NCBI GenBank assembly: GCA_017434345.1
Contig: JAFRFM010000035.1
Coordinates: forward strand, 1 to 41,910
DNA from: Candidatus Saccharimonadota bacterium
Lineage (GTDB): Bacteria; Patescibacteriota; Saccharimonadia; Saccharimonadales; Saccharimonadaceae
Direction: 5' to 3'
Length of the DNA: 41,910 nucleotides
Below are positions 13,710 through 22,216 of the stretch, in pieces. The notes beneath the pieces were generated by a model that made no database searches, was not told the origin of the DNA, and saw only the letters and a list, made by a program, of their open reading frames with translations. Position 1 is the stretch's first letter, and each line of letters starts with the position of its first letter. The translations under genes were made by a program, and so were the position numbers.

Positions 13710-15092
13710 CTATTTTGCTAGTTCTTTGGCTGCAATTCTCACTAAATCAGACCAGCTCATCGCTACGTGCGGAGTACTAGCGAGCTGCGTTACCGAAAAA
13801 CTATGCCTAATCATCACGGCAATCTCCTGTATCACCTCGGTCGCATTCGGTGCCATCACCGTAGCACCTAGTATCTTGCCGTCTTTTGCCGCAATCATTT
13901 TTATAAAGCCCATCCTAAAATCCTGCGTCTTAGACGCCATCACCTCGGAGAGGGGAATAACCACGCTATTATACTTTCTAGCACGTTTGTTGAGGTCGTC
14001 TTCCGTCATCCCTACTACCGCAATCTGTGGATTAGTATTCGTTACGCGTATAAAACCACTATAATTTACGTAATGTTTTGAGCGCCCAAACATATTTTTT
14101 ACCGCAATCCCTGCCTCATATACGGCCTTTTCCGTAGAGCTATCTCCCTGTAATACGTCTCCTGCCGCGTAAATATGTTTCAACGGCGTCTGTAGCATCT
14201 GGTCAACCTTAAACGAACCATTTTTCGAGAATCTCATCCCAGCATTTTCTAAACCTATGTCCGTAGCCGGCTTTGTCCCGGCAGCGACTACAATAGTTTC
14301 GACACGCACCATCTTCTCCTGTCCATTCCTTAGGAAAATTACCTTCGGTGAGATAGCATCTCTTTCTACCGCGATTACTCTCGTGCTTGCTAGTATTTTT
14401 ATATCAAACCTTTTAGTAAAGTATTGTTCTAGCACCTGACCGACTTCCTCATCTTCTTTTGGTAATAATCTTTCCGCAATCTCCGCAATCGCCACCTTGC
14501 TACCTAGTTCGGCATAATATTGAGCAATTTCCACTCCGCTCGCGCCGCCGCCTACAATCATCACCGTCTTTGGTGGTCTTTCTACTTTCAGCGCGTCATC
14601 CGGTGTCAGATACGGAACATTTTCCAAGCCGATAATACCAGAATCTTTTTGTTCTACCCCAGTAGCGATTAAGAACTTTCTCGCGGTTAATCGTCCCTCT
14701 TTCCCGACCGCTACTTCGTGCGGACCAACAAAATGCGCTCTACCTCTAAAACATTCTATCTTTAAATCTTCTAGTTCTTTCTTTAGCTCCGCAGCTTCTC
14801 TCGCGACCACTCTCTCTCGCCAATGCGATACCGTCGGGTAATTAAAGCGTAGCCTATCAGAAGAGAGCCCAAATCTCGAGCCGTATATTGCCTCTGCGTA
14901 TAGATGGGAGAAATTTAGCCCCGCCGCATAAGGTATATCTCGTGTATTTACTGCCGCTCCACCAATTTTTCCTTTTTCCACGATTGCCACCTTAGCCCCG
15001 GCCTTCGCCGCCGCTTCTGCCGCAGCAATACCAGCAACCCCTCCCCCAATCGCAATCATATCAAAATCATATTTCTTCACACTAATTCCCAT
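13710..15092 (-). CDS. FAD/NAD(P) oxidoreductase lacking redox cysteines
   Basis: A 460-residue flavoprotein of the dihydrolipoamide dehydrogenase/mercuric reductase family. It shows the FAD motif GGGVAGIAAAEAA (17-29), an NAD(P) motif VGGGASGVEIAQYY in mid-protein, the second FAD motif AAGDV, and the dimerisation domain. In place of GGTCLNVGCIP it has GGAAVNTRDIP (44-54): the two redox cysteines are Ala47 and Asp52. It therefore cannot reduce substrates through the usual flavin-disulphide relay. It may act as an NAD(P)H oxidase, quinone reductase or electron-transfer flavoprotein. Third gene of an operon (15445-16143, 15093-15443, this), starting directly at the upstream stop (TAAATG). Its role with the membrane protein upstream is unknown. 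Confidence 0.85.
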   Translation of the reverse strand: MGISVKKYDFDMIAIGGGVAGIAAAEAAAKAGAKVAIVEKGKIGGAAVNTRDIPYAAGLNFSHLYAEAIYGSRFGLSSDRLRFNYPTVSHWRERVVAREAAELKKELEDLKIECFRGRAHFVGPHEVAVGKEGRLTARKFLIATGVEQKDSGIIGLENVPYLTPDDALKVERPPKTVMIVGGGASGVEIAQYYAELGSKVAIAEIAERLLPKEDEEVGQVLEQYFTKRFDIKILASTRVIAVERDAISPKVIFLRNGQEKMVRVETIVVAAGTKPATDIGLENAGMRFSKNGSFKVDQMLQTPLKHIYAAGDVLQGDSSTEKAVYEAGIAVKNMFGRSKHYVNYSGFIRVTNTNPQIAVVGMTEDDLNKRARKYNSVVIPLSEVMASKTQDFRMGFIKMIAAKDGKILGATVMAPNATEVIQEIAVMIRHSFSVTQLASTPHVAMSWSDLVRIAAKELAK

Positions 15093-15443
15093 TTATATTA
15101 TTTTACCACGATTTCTATAAACATAGGCTAAATCTACATCATATTTACGAATTCTCGCTGCGGTTACCCTGTTTAAATCGGCCTCCGTTATCTCCGGTCT
15201 GTCTCCTATCCACTTTTCTACCTCATCACAAACCCTTTCCGCAATCATTTCTACTGCGCCGGTATGCCTATTTAAAACTCGCCCCTCCCGCATGATATCT
15301 CTTTTTAAGCGTAATCTAGAAAAAACCTTTCCACCTACTTTTACTTTCTTGCGGTCTATGCTTTTTGCCAACCCGCTTCTGCCTATCCTCGTCTCGCTTT
15401 TGCTTTTCACCAACTTGTTTTTGCTTTTTCCCAAAACGCTCAT
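15093..15443 (-). CDS. Small basic protein with ATP-cone-like tail
   Basis: A 116-residue protein. The first 50 residues are rich in Lys and Arg. Residues about 60-116 (AVEMIAERVCDEVEKW, then LNRVTAARIRKYDVDLAYVYR) look like the second half of an ATP-cone, the nucleotide-sensing module of NrdR and ribonucleotide reductases, which typically ends in a VRFASVYR-like motif. NrdR zinc-finger cysteines are absent. The match is by eye and partial. It lies between a membrane protein and an oxidoreductase with gaps of one and zero bases, so the three are cotranscribed. If real, it would be a nucleotide sensor; otherwise it is a protein of unknown function. Confidence 0.45.
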   Translation of the reverse strand: MSVLGKSKNKLVKSKSETRIGRSGLAKSIDRKKVKVGGKVFSRLRLKRDIMREGRVLNRHTGAVEMIAERVCDEVEKWIGDRPEITEADLNRVTAARIRKYDVDLAYVYRNRGKII

Positions 15444-15444
15444 A

Positions 15445-16143
15445 CTAAAAATCCGTCATTACCTTAAATGCTAACAAGAAAATCGCTAGGGTAATAAAAC
15501 CAACCCCCGAAATGACTTTTAAGAACTGCTTATTCTTCACTCTCCACCTCTGTATATCAACAATAGTTTTTCCGTTATTTATTAGCAATTGTGCCAGCCA
15601 CATTGGCATCGTAGCGATTAAAACATAAACTGCTATTGCTAAAAGTTGTACCGGTTGTGGTAAGTTTAATACGCTATTTGCCGCGGTGATTATTAGAAGC
15701 ATCGCAAAAGGCACTTCCGCGCAGGCTATTAGCATACCTAATGAAAACGCCTCTACCCCATCATCTGTTTTGTCTGCCCTTTCAGTTATAAACCTAGCGA
15801 AACTTCTCGGTACCCATAATTCCGTCCCCGTACTTTTCCGATAATATAAAAACCATATCCCAAACGCCATCGCCGCTATTAGCCCGACCAAAATTACTAA
15901 GGCCGACTTCGGTAACGCCCCTCCGAAGATAACTAGTGTAACAAAACAAGTGCTTGCTAATAATAAAGCTATGAACAAGGAAATTCCCAAGTTAAAATCG
16001 CGTACCAATTCGCGTGTCTTTCTCTTGACATTTTTCCCTAAACTTGCGTGGTATAACAAGAGCAAGGCCGAAATCCCTAGCTGTAAAGTCGCATGGACTA
16101 ATCCCGCTAGTGCTATAATAAACAAGTCGAGTAAGTCGTTCAT
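15445..16143 (-). CDS. Polytopic membrane protein, CcdA/LysE-like topology
   Basis: A 232-residue protein with about six membrane helices in two halves separated by a charged loop (about 103-128). The arrangement recalls CcdA/DsbD or LysE families, but the CcdA cysteines in Pro-Cys contexts are missing, so a thiol-redox role is not supported. It is the first gene of an operon ending with a flavoprotein that also lacks its cysteines. The promoter (TTGCAA 16174-16179, TATAAT 16150-16155) leaves 6 bases before ATG, predicting a leaderless mRNA. Confidence 0.5.
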   Translation of the reverse strand: MNDLLDLFIIALAGLVHATLQLGISALLLLYHASLGKNVKRKTRELVRDFNLGISLFIALLLASTCFVTLVIFGGALPKSALVILVGLIAAMAFGIWFLYYRKSTGTELWVPRSFARFITERADKTDDGVEAFSLGMLIACAEVPFAMLLIITAANSVLNLPQPVQLLAIAVYVLIATMPMWLAQLLINNGKTIVDIQRWRVKNKQFLKVISGVGFITLAIFLLAFKVMTDF

Positions 16144-16149
16144 TCTTAA

Positions 16150-16202
16150 ATTATACCATAAAAACCCTTATGCTTGCAAAAATATTTCGACTTTGCTAAG
16201 CT
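16150..16202. promoter_or_regulatory. Divergent promoters sharing one TTGCAA -35 box
   Basis: The self-complementary hexamer TTGCAA (16174-16179) can serve as -35 in both directions. Minus: 18-base spacer, TATAAT (16150-16155), 6 bases, ATG at 16143. Plus: 17-base spacer, TAAGCT (16197-16202), 6 bases, ATG at 16209. Neither gene has a Shine-Dalgarno. RNA polymerase could bind only one way at a time, so the genes may be expressed in competition. Confidence 0.6.
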
Positions 16203-16208
16203 CAATTT

Positions 16209-17888
16209 ATGAGCAAATCGCTCCGCGTACTTTACGCTATAGTTTTCGCCCTTGGGGCTAATACCCCCACGCTCCTTGCCTCAGCTACCGAAGATAACTC
16301 AGCTATCCCTACGGCTAGTTCTACGGTAACCTCCGAATCTGAAAACGAATCGCCCCCGACGGAAGATTCCTACGAGCCTATCAGTCCCGCGTCCGCCGAA
16401 GAGTCTATCGAACCCGAAAAGACCGACGTAACTACGGATTCCGACGAATCTAACGCTTCCGACCCCGACGGCACGAATCCTACCTCGTCTGATTACTTTA
16501 ATCTCCTGAAAGAGCATCTCTTTATCAAATCAATTAACCCCGGTTTTAAGATTAACGATGTATCCGAAACCGGCGAAGCGATTGAGCTGGAAAATAGTTC
16601 AAATTTCTCGCTTCCGCTAGATAACCTCTCTCTACGTTATATTAACAGTAACGGTAATGTCTATCCGATTTTTGAATTCCCGTCTGGAAGTTTTATGATT
16701 GAGAAGGACATCGTCTTACGCCTCGATAAGTCTCCGGAAATTAAGAATATTCTCGCCGAAACCGGCTCCTATCGCGAAATCGCCGATGTGATTTATAGTA
16801 AAACTCTCGCCATGAACGGTTCCCTAGAACTCGTCTATACGACCGATGACGGCGAGCAAGTCCTCGATTCTATCTGTTGGACAGGGAAGAGCGGCTGCGC
16901 CGCGAAATTTACTAACAACTCTCCCGGAACCCTCGTTCGCGATTCTAAAACCCGCGAAATAACCTTCCGAGAGAACTATATACCAAACTTCGTAGCCGGC
17001 TTCTATCTTCCCGAAGATACTGCCGAGCCCACCCCGGAGAATTCGCTAGCCCCAGTCGAGGTAAAGACGGTCACCTCTAAATGTAAAGGTCTAGGATTTA
17101 CCGAGTTGCTTTCCTATTACGAGGAAAACTCCTCCGAACAATTCCTCGAGCTATATAACCCTACGGACGAAATAATAAATATGTCCGGTTGTCAGGTCAA
17201 GTATAAAAATAAATATTATCAAATTGTTACTACTAACGCCTCTATTGAGAATAATTCGATCTCCGAACTTTACCCCTCGGAATTTTACGTTTATCGCCCC
17301 GATAAGTTTACTTTCACCAAAAATCCCAACTCCGAAAATAAGATTGAGCTAATCGATACTACTGGCGATACCCTAGATACGCTTACCTATCCGCACGGGC
17401 AGAAAAAAGGCACAGCCTATGCTCTTACCGATAATCTTTGGCGCACTACCTACACCCCCACTCCAGGCTCCGCGAATTTCTATCAGGAGTTCCAGACTTG
17501 TCCATTCGGAAAAGTCCTTAATTCTGAAACTGGCAATTGTGTTAAAGCTAGCACAATCTCCTCCGTTACGCCTTGCCCGGCAGGGAAATACCGTAACCCT
17601 GAGACCGGCCGTTGTAAGTCTGCTTCGTCCGCCAGCAGCGAACCCACTCCCTGCAAAGAGGGCTATGAACGTAATCCGGAAACAAACCGTTGCCGTAAGG
17701 TAAAGACCAATAGCGGCGCAGATTACGCCCTCGTCCCGGTTACCGGTGACCCAGATAAAACCTCTTTTATCGCTTTTTGGGCACTCGTCGCCCTCGCCGG
17801 GCTAAGCGTTCTCTACATCATCTTCCAATTCCGTAAAGACCTCTACTTCCACCTCCGCAAATTCATCGCCCGTATTAAAAGGAGCTAA
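16209..17888 (+). CDS. Surface protein with lamin-tail domains
   Basis: A 559-residue envelope protein with a signal peptide (about 1-27), a Ser/Glu/Pro-rich linker (about 28-95), and two lamin-tail-like beta domains (first about 105-265, second about 295-430, with FLELYNPTDEIINMSGCQ). Three short Cys repeats follow, of the form C-x2-G-x3-N-x-E-T-x2-C (CPFGKVLNSETGNC, CPAGKYRNPETGRC, CKEGYERNPETNRC). A VPVTG motif (509-513) precedes one membrane helix and a basic tail, like a sortase signal but with a longer tail than usual. A plain membrane anchor is equally possible. Lamin-tail domains in bacteria are common on secreted nucleases and cell-surface proteins. Likely leaderless. Confidence 0.75.
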   Translation: MSKSLRVLYAIVFALGANTPTLLASATEDNSAIPTASSTVTSESENESPPTEDSYEPISPASAEESIEPEKTDVTTDSDESNASDPDGTNPTSSDYFNLLKEHLFIKSINPGFKINDVSETGEAIELENSSNFSLPLDNLSLRYINSNGNVYPIFEFPSGSFMIEKDIVLRLDKSPEIKNILAETGSYREIADVIYSKTLAMNGSLELVYTTDDGEQVLDSICWTGKSGCAAKFTNNSPGTLVRDSKTREITFRENYIPNFVAGFYLPEDTAEPTPENSLAPVEVKTVTSKCKGLGFTELLSYYEENSSEQFLELYNPTDEIINMSGCQVKYKNKYYQIVTTNASIENNSISELYPSEFYVYRPDKFTFTKNPNSENKIELIDTTGDTLDTLTYPHGQKKGTAYALTDNLWRTTYTPTPGSANFYQEFQTCPFGKVLNSETGNCVKASTISSVTPCPAGKYRNPETGRCKSASSASSEPTPCKEGYERNPETNRCRKVKTNSGADYALVPVTGDPDKTSFIAFWALVALAGLSVLYIIFQFRKDLYFHLRKFIARIKRS

Positions 17889-17906
17889 GCTGAAAGGCTT
17901 AGCCCC
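17877..17906 (-). terminator. Probable terminator of dnaK
   Basis: On the minus strand, GGGGCTAAGC (from 17906) pairs with GCTTAGCTCC (to 17881) across a 6-base loop with one mismatch, followed by TTTT (17880-17877). It overlaps the stop codon of the convergent surface-protein gene. Confidence 0.6.
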
Positions 17907-17924
17907 TAAACGTGAGTACGGAGA

Positions 17925-19835
17925 TTATTTATCTACAACCTCACCCTCAATCGGCTCATCCCCGTCGGAAGACTTACTGTTAGAAGCCTTTTCACTAGCG
18001 CTTTCACCAGTGCCTTTATCCGAACCAGATTCTGCCTGATACATTTTTGCACCAATCGGCATAATCTTTTCGGAAAGTTCCTTCGCGGCAGCTTCTAATT
18101 TCTCCTTATCAGAATTATTTTCTTCGAGAACCTTCTTAGCCTCGGCGACCGCGTCGGTTATCACCTTCTTATCATCATCGGAGATTTTATCCTTATATTC
18201 AGAAGGCATTTTTTCCGCCTGATAAATAGCATTTTCAAGCTGATTTTTCGCGTCGATAGCCTCGCGTTTCTTCTTATCTTCTTCTGCGTGTTCTTCAGCT
18301 TCGCGCGCAGCCTTCTCGATATCTTCCTTGCTCATATTCCCAGAGTTTTGGATGGTAATCGACTGCTCTTTTCCGGTCCCCTTATCTTTTGCGGTAACAT
18401 TTAGAATACCGTTAGCGTCAAGGTTAAAGGTAACTTCAATCTGTGGAATACCACGTGGGGCTGGAGCGATTCCGTCGAGGATAAAGCGACCAAGAGACTT
18501 GTTGTCCGCCGCCATTTCACGCTCACCTTGTAAGACGTGAATTTCCACGCTAGGCTGATTATCCGCCGCAGTAGAGAACACCTCAGATTTAGATGTCGGG
18601 ATAGTCGTGTTGCGGTCAATTAGCTTCGTCGATACGCCGCCCATAGTTTCGATACCTAAGGACAACGGGGTAACATCTAGAAGCAGAACATCTTTTACAT
18701 CGCCCTGAAGTACGCCGCCCTGAACCGCAGCGCCTACCGCCACGACTTCGTCCGGGTTTACACCCTGCATCGGGTCGCGACCAAAGATTGCTTTCACCTT
18801 CTCAACGACTGCTGGCATACGGGTCATACCACCGACCATCACTACCTCATCGATATCGGAAGCCTTGAGTTTAGCGTCTTTTAATGCTTTTTCCACTGGC
18901 TCTGCTAGACGTTCGAGTAGCGGCTGAACGAGCTCTTCTAGTTTCGCACGGGAAAGAGTAGTCTCAAAGTGCTTTGGACCATCTTCGTCTGCGGTCAAGA
19001 ACGGTAAGTTAATATCGGTAGAAGTTGCGCTAGAAAGCTCCTTTTTCGCTTTCTCAGCCTCATCTTTAATGCGCTGCATCGCTGCTGCATCATCCTTGAT
19101 ATCAATCCCGCTTTCTTTCTTGAACTCATCAATGAGGTAATTAACGATAATATTATCAAAGTCCTCGCCGCCTAGGTGTGTATCGCCGTTTGTCGATTTC
19201 ACTTCAAAGACACCGTCTCCAAGTTCCAAGATTGAAACATCGAACGTACCACCACCGAGGTCGAATACGGCAATCTGCTCGTCTTTTTTACTTTCTAGAC
19301 CATAAGCTAGCGCTGCTGCGGTCGGCTCGTTAATAATACGCTTTACCTCTAGACCGGCAATCTTACCAGCATCTTTCGTAGCCTGACGCTGGGAGTCGTC
19401 GAAGTAGGCTGGAACCGTAATAATCGCTTCGGTTACCTTTTCACCAAGAAATGCCTCGGCGTCAGCTTTAATTTTCGAAAGAATCATCGCCGAAATCTCT
19501 TCCGGAGTATATTCTTTTCCGTCTAGCTCAACGCCTACACCATTACCTTTCTTGATAATCTTATAAGGCATGATATCTAGATCGCGTTGGACCTCTTTAT
19601 CGTTAAACTTACGACCAATCAAGCGTTTAATACCATAAATCGTATTTTTCGGATTAGTAACACGCTGACGCTGTGCAACCTTTCCTACTAGGCGCTCGCC
19701 CTTCTTTGTTACGGCTACTACCGATGGTGTCGTGCGGTCGCCCTCTGCATTAGTAATTACCTCAGGTTTCCCGGCTACCATATAGGCAAAAGCCGAGTTT
19801 GTCGTACCGAGGTCAATACCAATAATTTTTCCCAT
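17925..19835 (-). CDS. Chaperone DnaK (Hsp70)
   Basis: A 636-residue Hsp70 that binds unfolded proteins under ATP control with DnaJ and GrpE. It has [12 protein letters not shown] at the N-terminus, the phosphate-binding motif [14 protein letters not shown], the adenosine motif [13 protein letters not shown], the substrate domain from about 390, and an acidic, Ser/Gly-rich tail (about 600-636) that lacks the usual EEVD-like ending. The length is normal. Unlike most bacteria, grpE and dnaJ are not adjacent; dnaJ is at 29569. GGAGG at about 19842-19846 gives a good ribosome site. Transcription starts from a promoter with two CIRCE operators, so HrcA regulation is expected, although hrcA is not in the window. 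Confidence 0.98.
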   Translation of the reverse strand: MGKIIGIDLGTTNSAFAYMVAGKPEVITNAEGDRTTPSVVAVTKKGERLVGKVAQRQRVTNPKNTIYGIKRLIGRKFNDKEVQRDLDIMPYKIIKKGNGVGVELDGKEYTPEEISAMILSKIKADAEAFLGEKVTEAIITVPAYFDDSQRQATKDAGKIAGLEVKRIINEPTAAALAYGLESKKDEQIAVFDLGGGTFDVSILELGDGVFEVKSTNGDTHLGGEDFDNIIVNYLIDEFKKESGIDIKDDAAAMQRIKDEAEKAKKELSSATSTDINLPFLTADEDGPKHFETTLSRAKLEELVQPLLERLAEPVEKALKDAKLKASDIDEVVMVGGMTRMPAVVEKVKAIFGRDPMQGVNPDEVVAVGAAVQGGVLQGDVKDVLLLDVTPLSLGIETMGGVSTKLIDRNTTIPTSKSEVFSTAADNQPSVEIHVLQGEREMAADNKSLGRFILDGIAPAPRGIPQIEVTFNLDANGILNVTAKDKGTGKEQSITIQNSGNMSKEDIEKAAREAEEHAEEDKKKREAIDAKNQLENAIYQAEKMPSEYKDKISDDDKKVITDAVAEAKKVLEENNSDKEKLEAAAKELSEKIMPIGAKMYQAESGSDKGTGESASEKASNSKSSDGDEPIEGEVVDK

Positions 19836-19907
19836 TATTTTTCCTCCATATTATAATTTTCAATTCGCGGTTAGCTCGTCTTGCGTATCCAAGTCCGTTC
19901 TGGTGGA

Positions 19908-19934
19908 CTAGCACTCGATATGTTAGACTGCTAA
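19908..19934. promoter_or_regulatory. Second, degenerate CIRCE in dnaK leader
   Basis: CTAGCACTC-N9-GACTGCTAA, two mismatches from the CIRCE consensus, lies in the predicted 5' leader of dnaK. The same two mismatches occur in the dnaJ operator (30497-30523), which suggests they are tolerated or selected rather than random decay. Confidence 0.7.
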
Positions 19935-19945
19935 CACCTACCTCT

Positions 19946-19983
19946 ATAATAGCAAATTAGCACTCTACTGTCAAGAGTGCTAA
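19946..19983 (-). promoter_or_regulatory. dnaK promoter with perfect CIRCE
   Basis: CIRCE TTAGCACTC-N9-GAGTGCTAA at 19957-19983 is perfect. On the minus strand the -35 TTGACA (19969-19974) lies in its spacer, followed by a 17-base spacer and -10 TATTAT (19946-19951). Bound HrcA would block the -35 box. The leader is about 100 nt. Confidence 0.95.
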
Positions 19984-20014
19984 TACAGGGGTAGGAGCAA
20001 AAAACTTTATAAAA

Positions 20015-20797
20015 TTACGAACTTTTTATCAATTTTGCATGCATTACGGCATATTCATCATCGCCAACCTTCGTAGAAATCGTCAAAATTTTGTCAATAC
20101 TAGATACTGGAGTGGAAAATCCATACTTAGATTTATCTAGGACTTTCTTGATATAATCCGCAAAGTCATCATCCGTTCCAAACTTAGCAACCAAGTGTTC
20201 CGTCCCTTTCTCTTTATAGATTGAGAATACCTGCCACGTCTTACTTGCCTCGTCCGTAGAAGTCCTTATCACAAAATTAGCCCTGTCAGAGAGCCACCCG
20301 TTAGAAAGTACCTCCCTTAACTTGTCAAACATCATAGACTTGCTATTCCCATGCGCATATAAGATATTATTACTATCAGATAAGTTTCGGTCATTCCTAG
20401 AATCTAGAAAAATCCAACCATCACCGTTACTGCTCTTGTTAAAACTATGGTTTATATAAAAATCATTATTATCCGTCTGCACAAAAGGCATATCTACCCC
20501 TGTACCCGCAATTCTCACCCAGCCCGTTGCTTCCGGATTTATTTTTCTCAGCTCTGATAAATCCGCCTTTATCAGCTCCATTTTTATAAACTGCCAATAT
20601 GGATTTGTCTCCGCTATATCGCCGCCAGTGCTAATCGCCTTGCCAGGAACAGTAGTAATATTAGCCATCTCTTGGGCATTCTTTACCGCGTTTTCCGAAC
20701 CAGCCCTCTGCATATAATTCATCAAAATCATCGCCGAAACTCCCGAGGCTATACCTACAATAAACAATATAATCGCAAAAAACACCCGTTTTCTCAT
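20015..20797 (-). CDS. Sortase-B-like protein lacking catalytic Cys
   Basis: A 260-residue protein with an N-terminal membrane helix (about 5-27) and a class-B sortase-like domain (about 75-258): NPEATGWVRIAGTGVDMPFVQ, YINHSFN, GWIFLDSRND and NILYAHGN with the catalytic His149. Sortases link surface proteins to the wall using Cys and Arg. Here the LTxSTC motif reads LTISTK: Lys243 replaces the nucleophilic cysteine, and the Arg position is Glu248 or Tyr249. The translation was checked against the DNA and no frameshift is seen. It is therefore probably not an active transpeptidase, and may be a pseudo-enzyme or binding protein. The predicted promoter (TAAAAT, 6 bases before ATG) suggests a leaderless mRNA. 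Confidence 0.8.
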   Translation of the reverse strand: MRKRVFFAIILFIVGIASGVSAMILMNYMQRAGSENAVKNAQEMANITTVPGKAISTGGDIAETNPYWQFIKMELIKADLSELRKINPEATGWVRIAGTGVDMPFVQTDNNDFYINHSFNKSSNGDGWIFLDSRNDRNLSDSNNILYAHGNSKSMMFDKLREVLSNGWLSDRANFVIRTSTDEASKTWQVFSIYKEKGTEHLVAKFGTDDDFADYIKKVLDKSKYGFSTPVSSIDKILTISTKVGDDEYAVMHAKLIKSS

Positions 20798-20839
20798 GCT
20801 TCTATTTTAGCATAAACACGCTACAAGCGCACGCACTTG

Positions 20840-21421
20840 CTATTTACGCACGCGTTTGACTGGGAAAGCTATCACTATCCCGATAATACCACCAGTAGTC
20901 GCTGAAATCATATCCCACATCGTGTCTTCCACCCCAACAGAAATTAACTGTTGCATACTCTGACCGAGCAGCTGGTCGGCCGCAAACTCAAAACATTCCC
21001 ATAAAACTGCCGATAGTGCTACCATCCCCATAGCGAACAGCGCCTTAAACCATAACTTATCCGGATTCCCCGAGGCCTGCTCTAATATCTCTCTCGCCAC
21101 AAACACCATCAAAGTCCCAGAAGAGCCATGCACAACCTTATCATACCAGTACGAATGCTTATATAGTTCTAAGTCCATTCCTACGACCAATGCCGCAATT
21201 AAGAATATATAATACCAAATCTCCAGTCTCCTAGACACCTTTAGCCCAATCAGCCTTAGAAAATCTGGCAAAAATGGCAACACAATCGTCGCAATACTTC
21301 TCCAAACCTTAGAACCCTGTTCCCCCGAGGCAAACGTGATAATTAAAAACACTACCCCAGACACAGATATAGCGCATTTTAATACATAACCAAGAATTGT
21401 CAAAAACTTGCTACTTTTCAT
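20840..21421 (-). CDS. DUF2238/YjdF-like membrane protein
   Basis: A 193-residue protein with about five membrane helices. YDKVVHGSSGTLMVF, LWECFEFAADQLLG and GVEDTMWDMISATTGGIIG match the pattern of the YjdF/DUF2238 family (D-x-x-V-H, a WE-x-x-E motif, and a late DxxWDM). Function is unknown in the family. TATCAT (21428-21433) lies 6 bases from the start, part of a 14-bp palindrome TTATGATATCATAA. It is divergent from the DUF975-like gene at 21473. Confidence 0.65.
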   Translation of the reverse strand: MKSSKFLTILGYVLKCAISVSGVVFLIITFASGEQGSKVWRSIATIVLPFLPDFLRLIGLKVSRRLEIWYYIFLIAALVVGMDLELYKHSYWYDKVVHGSSGTLMVFVAREILEQASGNPDKLWFKALFAMGMVALSAVLWECFEFAADQLLGQSMQQLISVGVEDTMWDMISATTGGIIGIVIAFPVKRVRK

Positions 21422-21472
21422 AATCTTATGATATCATAAAAACATCTAATAATAAATGGAGATTTGATCAAA

Positions 21473-22204
21473 ATGGCTATAGAACGCGACAAATTAAAGA
21501 CACACGCAAAGATACGTATTAAAAATCGTATCTGGATTTTGTTTGCGATGGAATTAATCGTCTGGGCGATTTTCGGTTTTATCGGTGCGGTATTTGTCGC
21601 TGCTGCCTATACGCTAGTTACGCTTATCGCTGGCGGTCCTCTAAATTATGCCTTCGCTAAAATCTACCTAGACATAGTCGGTCCAAAAAATCGTAGCCCT
21701 AAGATTGAGGATATGTTTATCGGTTTCTCTAACAATAATTTTCTCCGCACCCTCGTTGCGCAGATTGAAATTACCGTTCTCACTTTCCTCTGGACACTCC
21801 TATTTATTATTCCAGGTATCATAAAATCCATATCGTATTCCCAGGCCTTCTTTATCCTCGCAGAACACCCAAAAATGGAAGCCGATGAAGCCATTAAGCG
21901 TTCAATGGCAATGATGGAAGGGCACAAAATGGAATATTTCATCCTCGAGCTGTCCTTTATCCCATGGATACTACTCTGTATTCTAACCTTCGGCATCGCT
22001 GCTATCTACGTGCTCCCTTATTACAATGCTGCTATGACAGGTTTCTACTACAACCTAAAAGGCGAACATGTTAAGGATGTCATCGAGGCCAAAATCAACG
22101 AAACTAAGGACGCCATCGGAACCAAAATCGACGAGACTAAAGATACCATCAAGAATAAAGCCAACGACATCAAGAAAAAAGCCGAAGACGTCAAAAAGAA
22201 CTAA
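21473..22204 (+). CDS. DUF975-like membrane protein with 11-mer tail
   Basis: A 243-residue protein with about four membrane helices (about 20-55 as two, 100-125, 150-180) and the DUF975 pattern (FWTLLFIIPGIIKSISYSQAFFILAEHP in outline, then a conserved ADEAIKRSMAMMEGHK). The C-terminal about 45 residues are an amphipathic coil of 11-residue repeats (INETKDAIGTK, IDETKDTIKNK, ANDIKKKAEDV), like LEA or apolipoprotein segments, and may lie on the membrane surface. I chose ATG 21473, with GGAG at 21458-21461, over an upstream TTG. The function is unknown. The first structured intergenic element starts 12 bases after its stop. Confidence 0.75.
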   Translation: MAIERDKLKTHAKIRIKNRIWILFAMELIVWAIFGFIGAVFVAAAYTLVTLIAGGPLNYAFAKIYLDIVGPKNRSPKIEDMFIGFSNNNFLRTLVAQIEITVLTFLWTLLFIIPGIIKSISYSQAFFILAEHPKMEADEAIKRSMAMMEGHKMEYFILELSFIPWILLCILTFGIAAIYVLPYYNAAMTGFYYNLKGEHVKDVIEAKINETKDAIGTKIDETKDTIKNKANDIKKKAEDVKKN

Positions 22205-22216
22205 TCTGGTACCAGA

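Noticed and set aside
15445-16143. Assigning the membrane protein as CcdA/DsbD
   Set aside because: The functional cysteines of that family are not present.
21425-21438. 14-bp palindrome TTATGATATCATAA as an operator
   Set aside because: It coincides with the -10 region of the YjdF-like gene and AT-rich palindromes are common there; no second copy was seen.
22205-22216. 12-bp palindrome TCTGGTACCAGA
   Set aside because: It lies just outside the structured element, has no counterpart at the second copy and could arise by chance.
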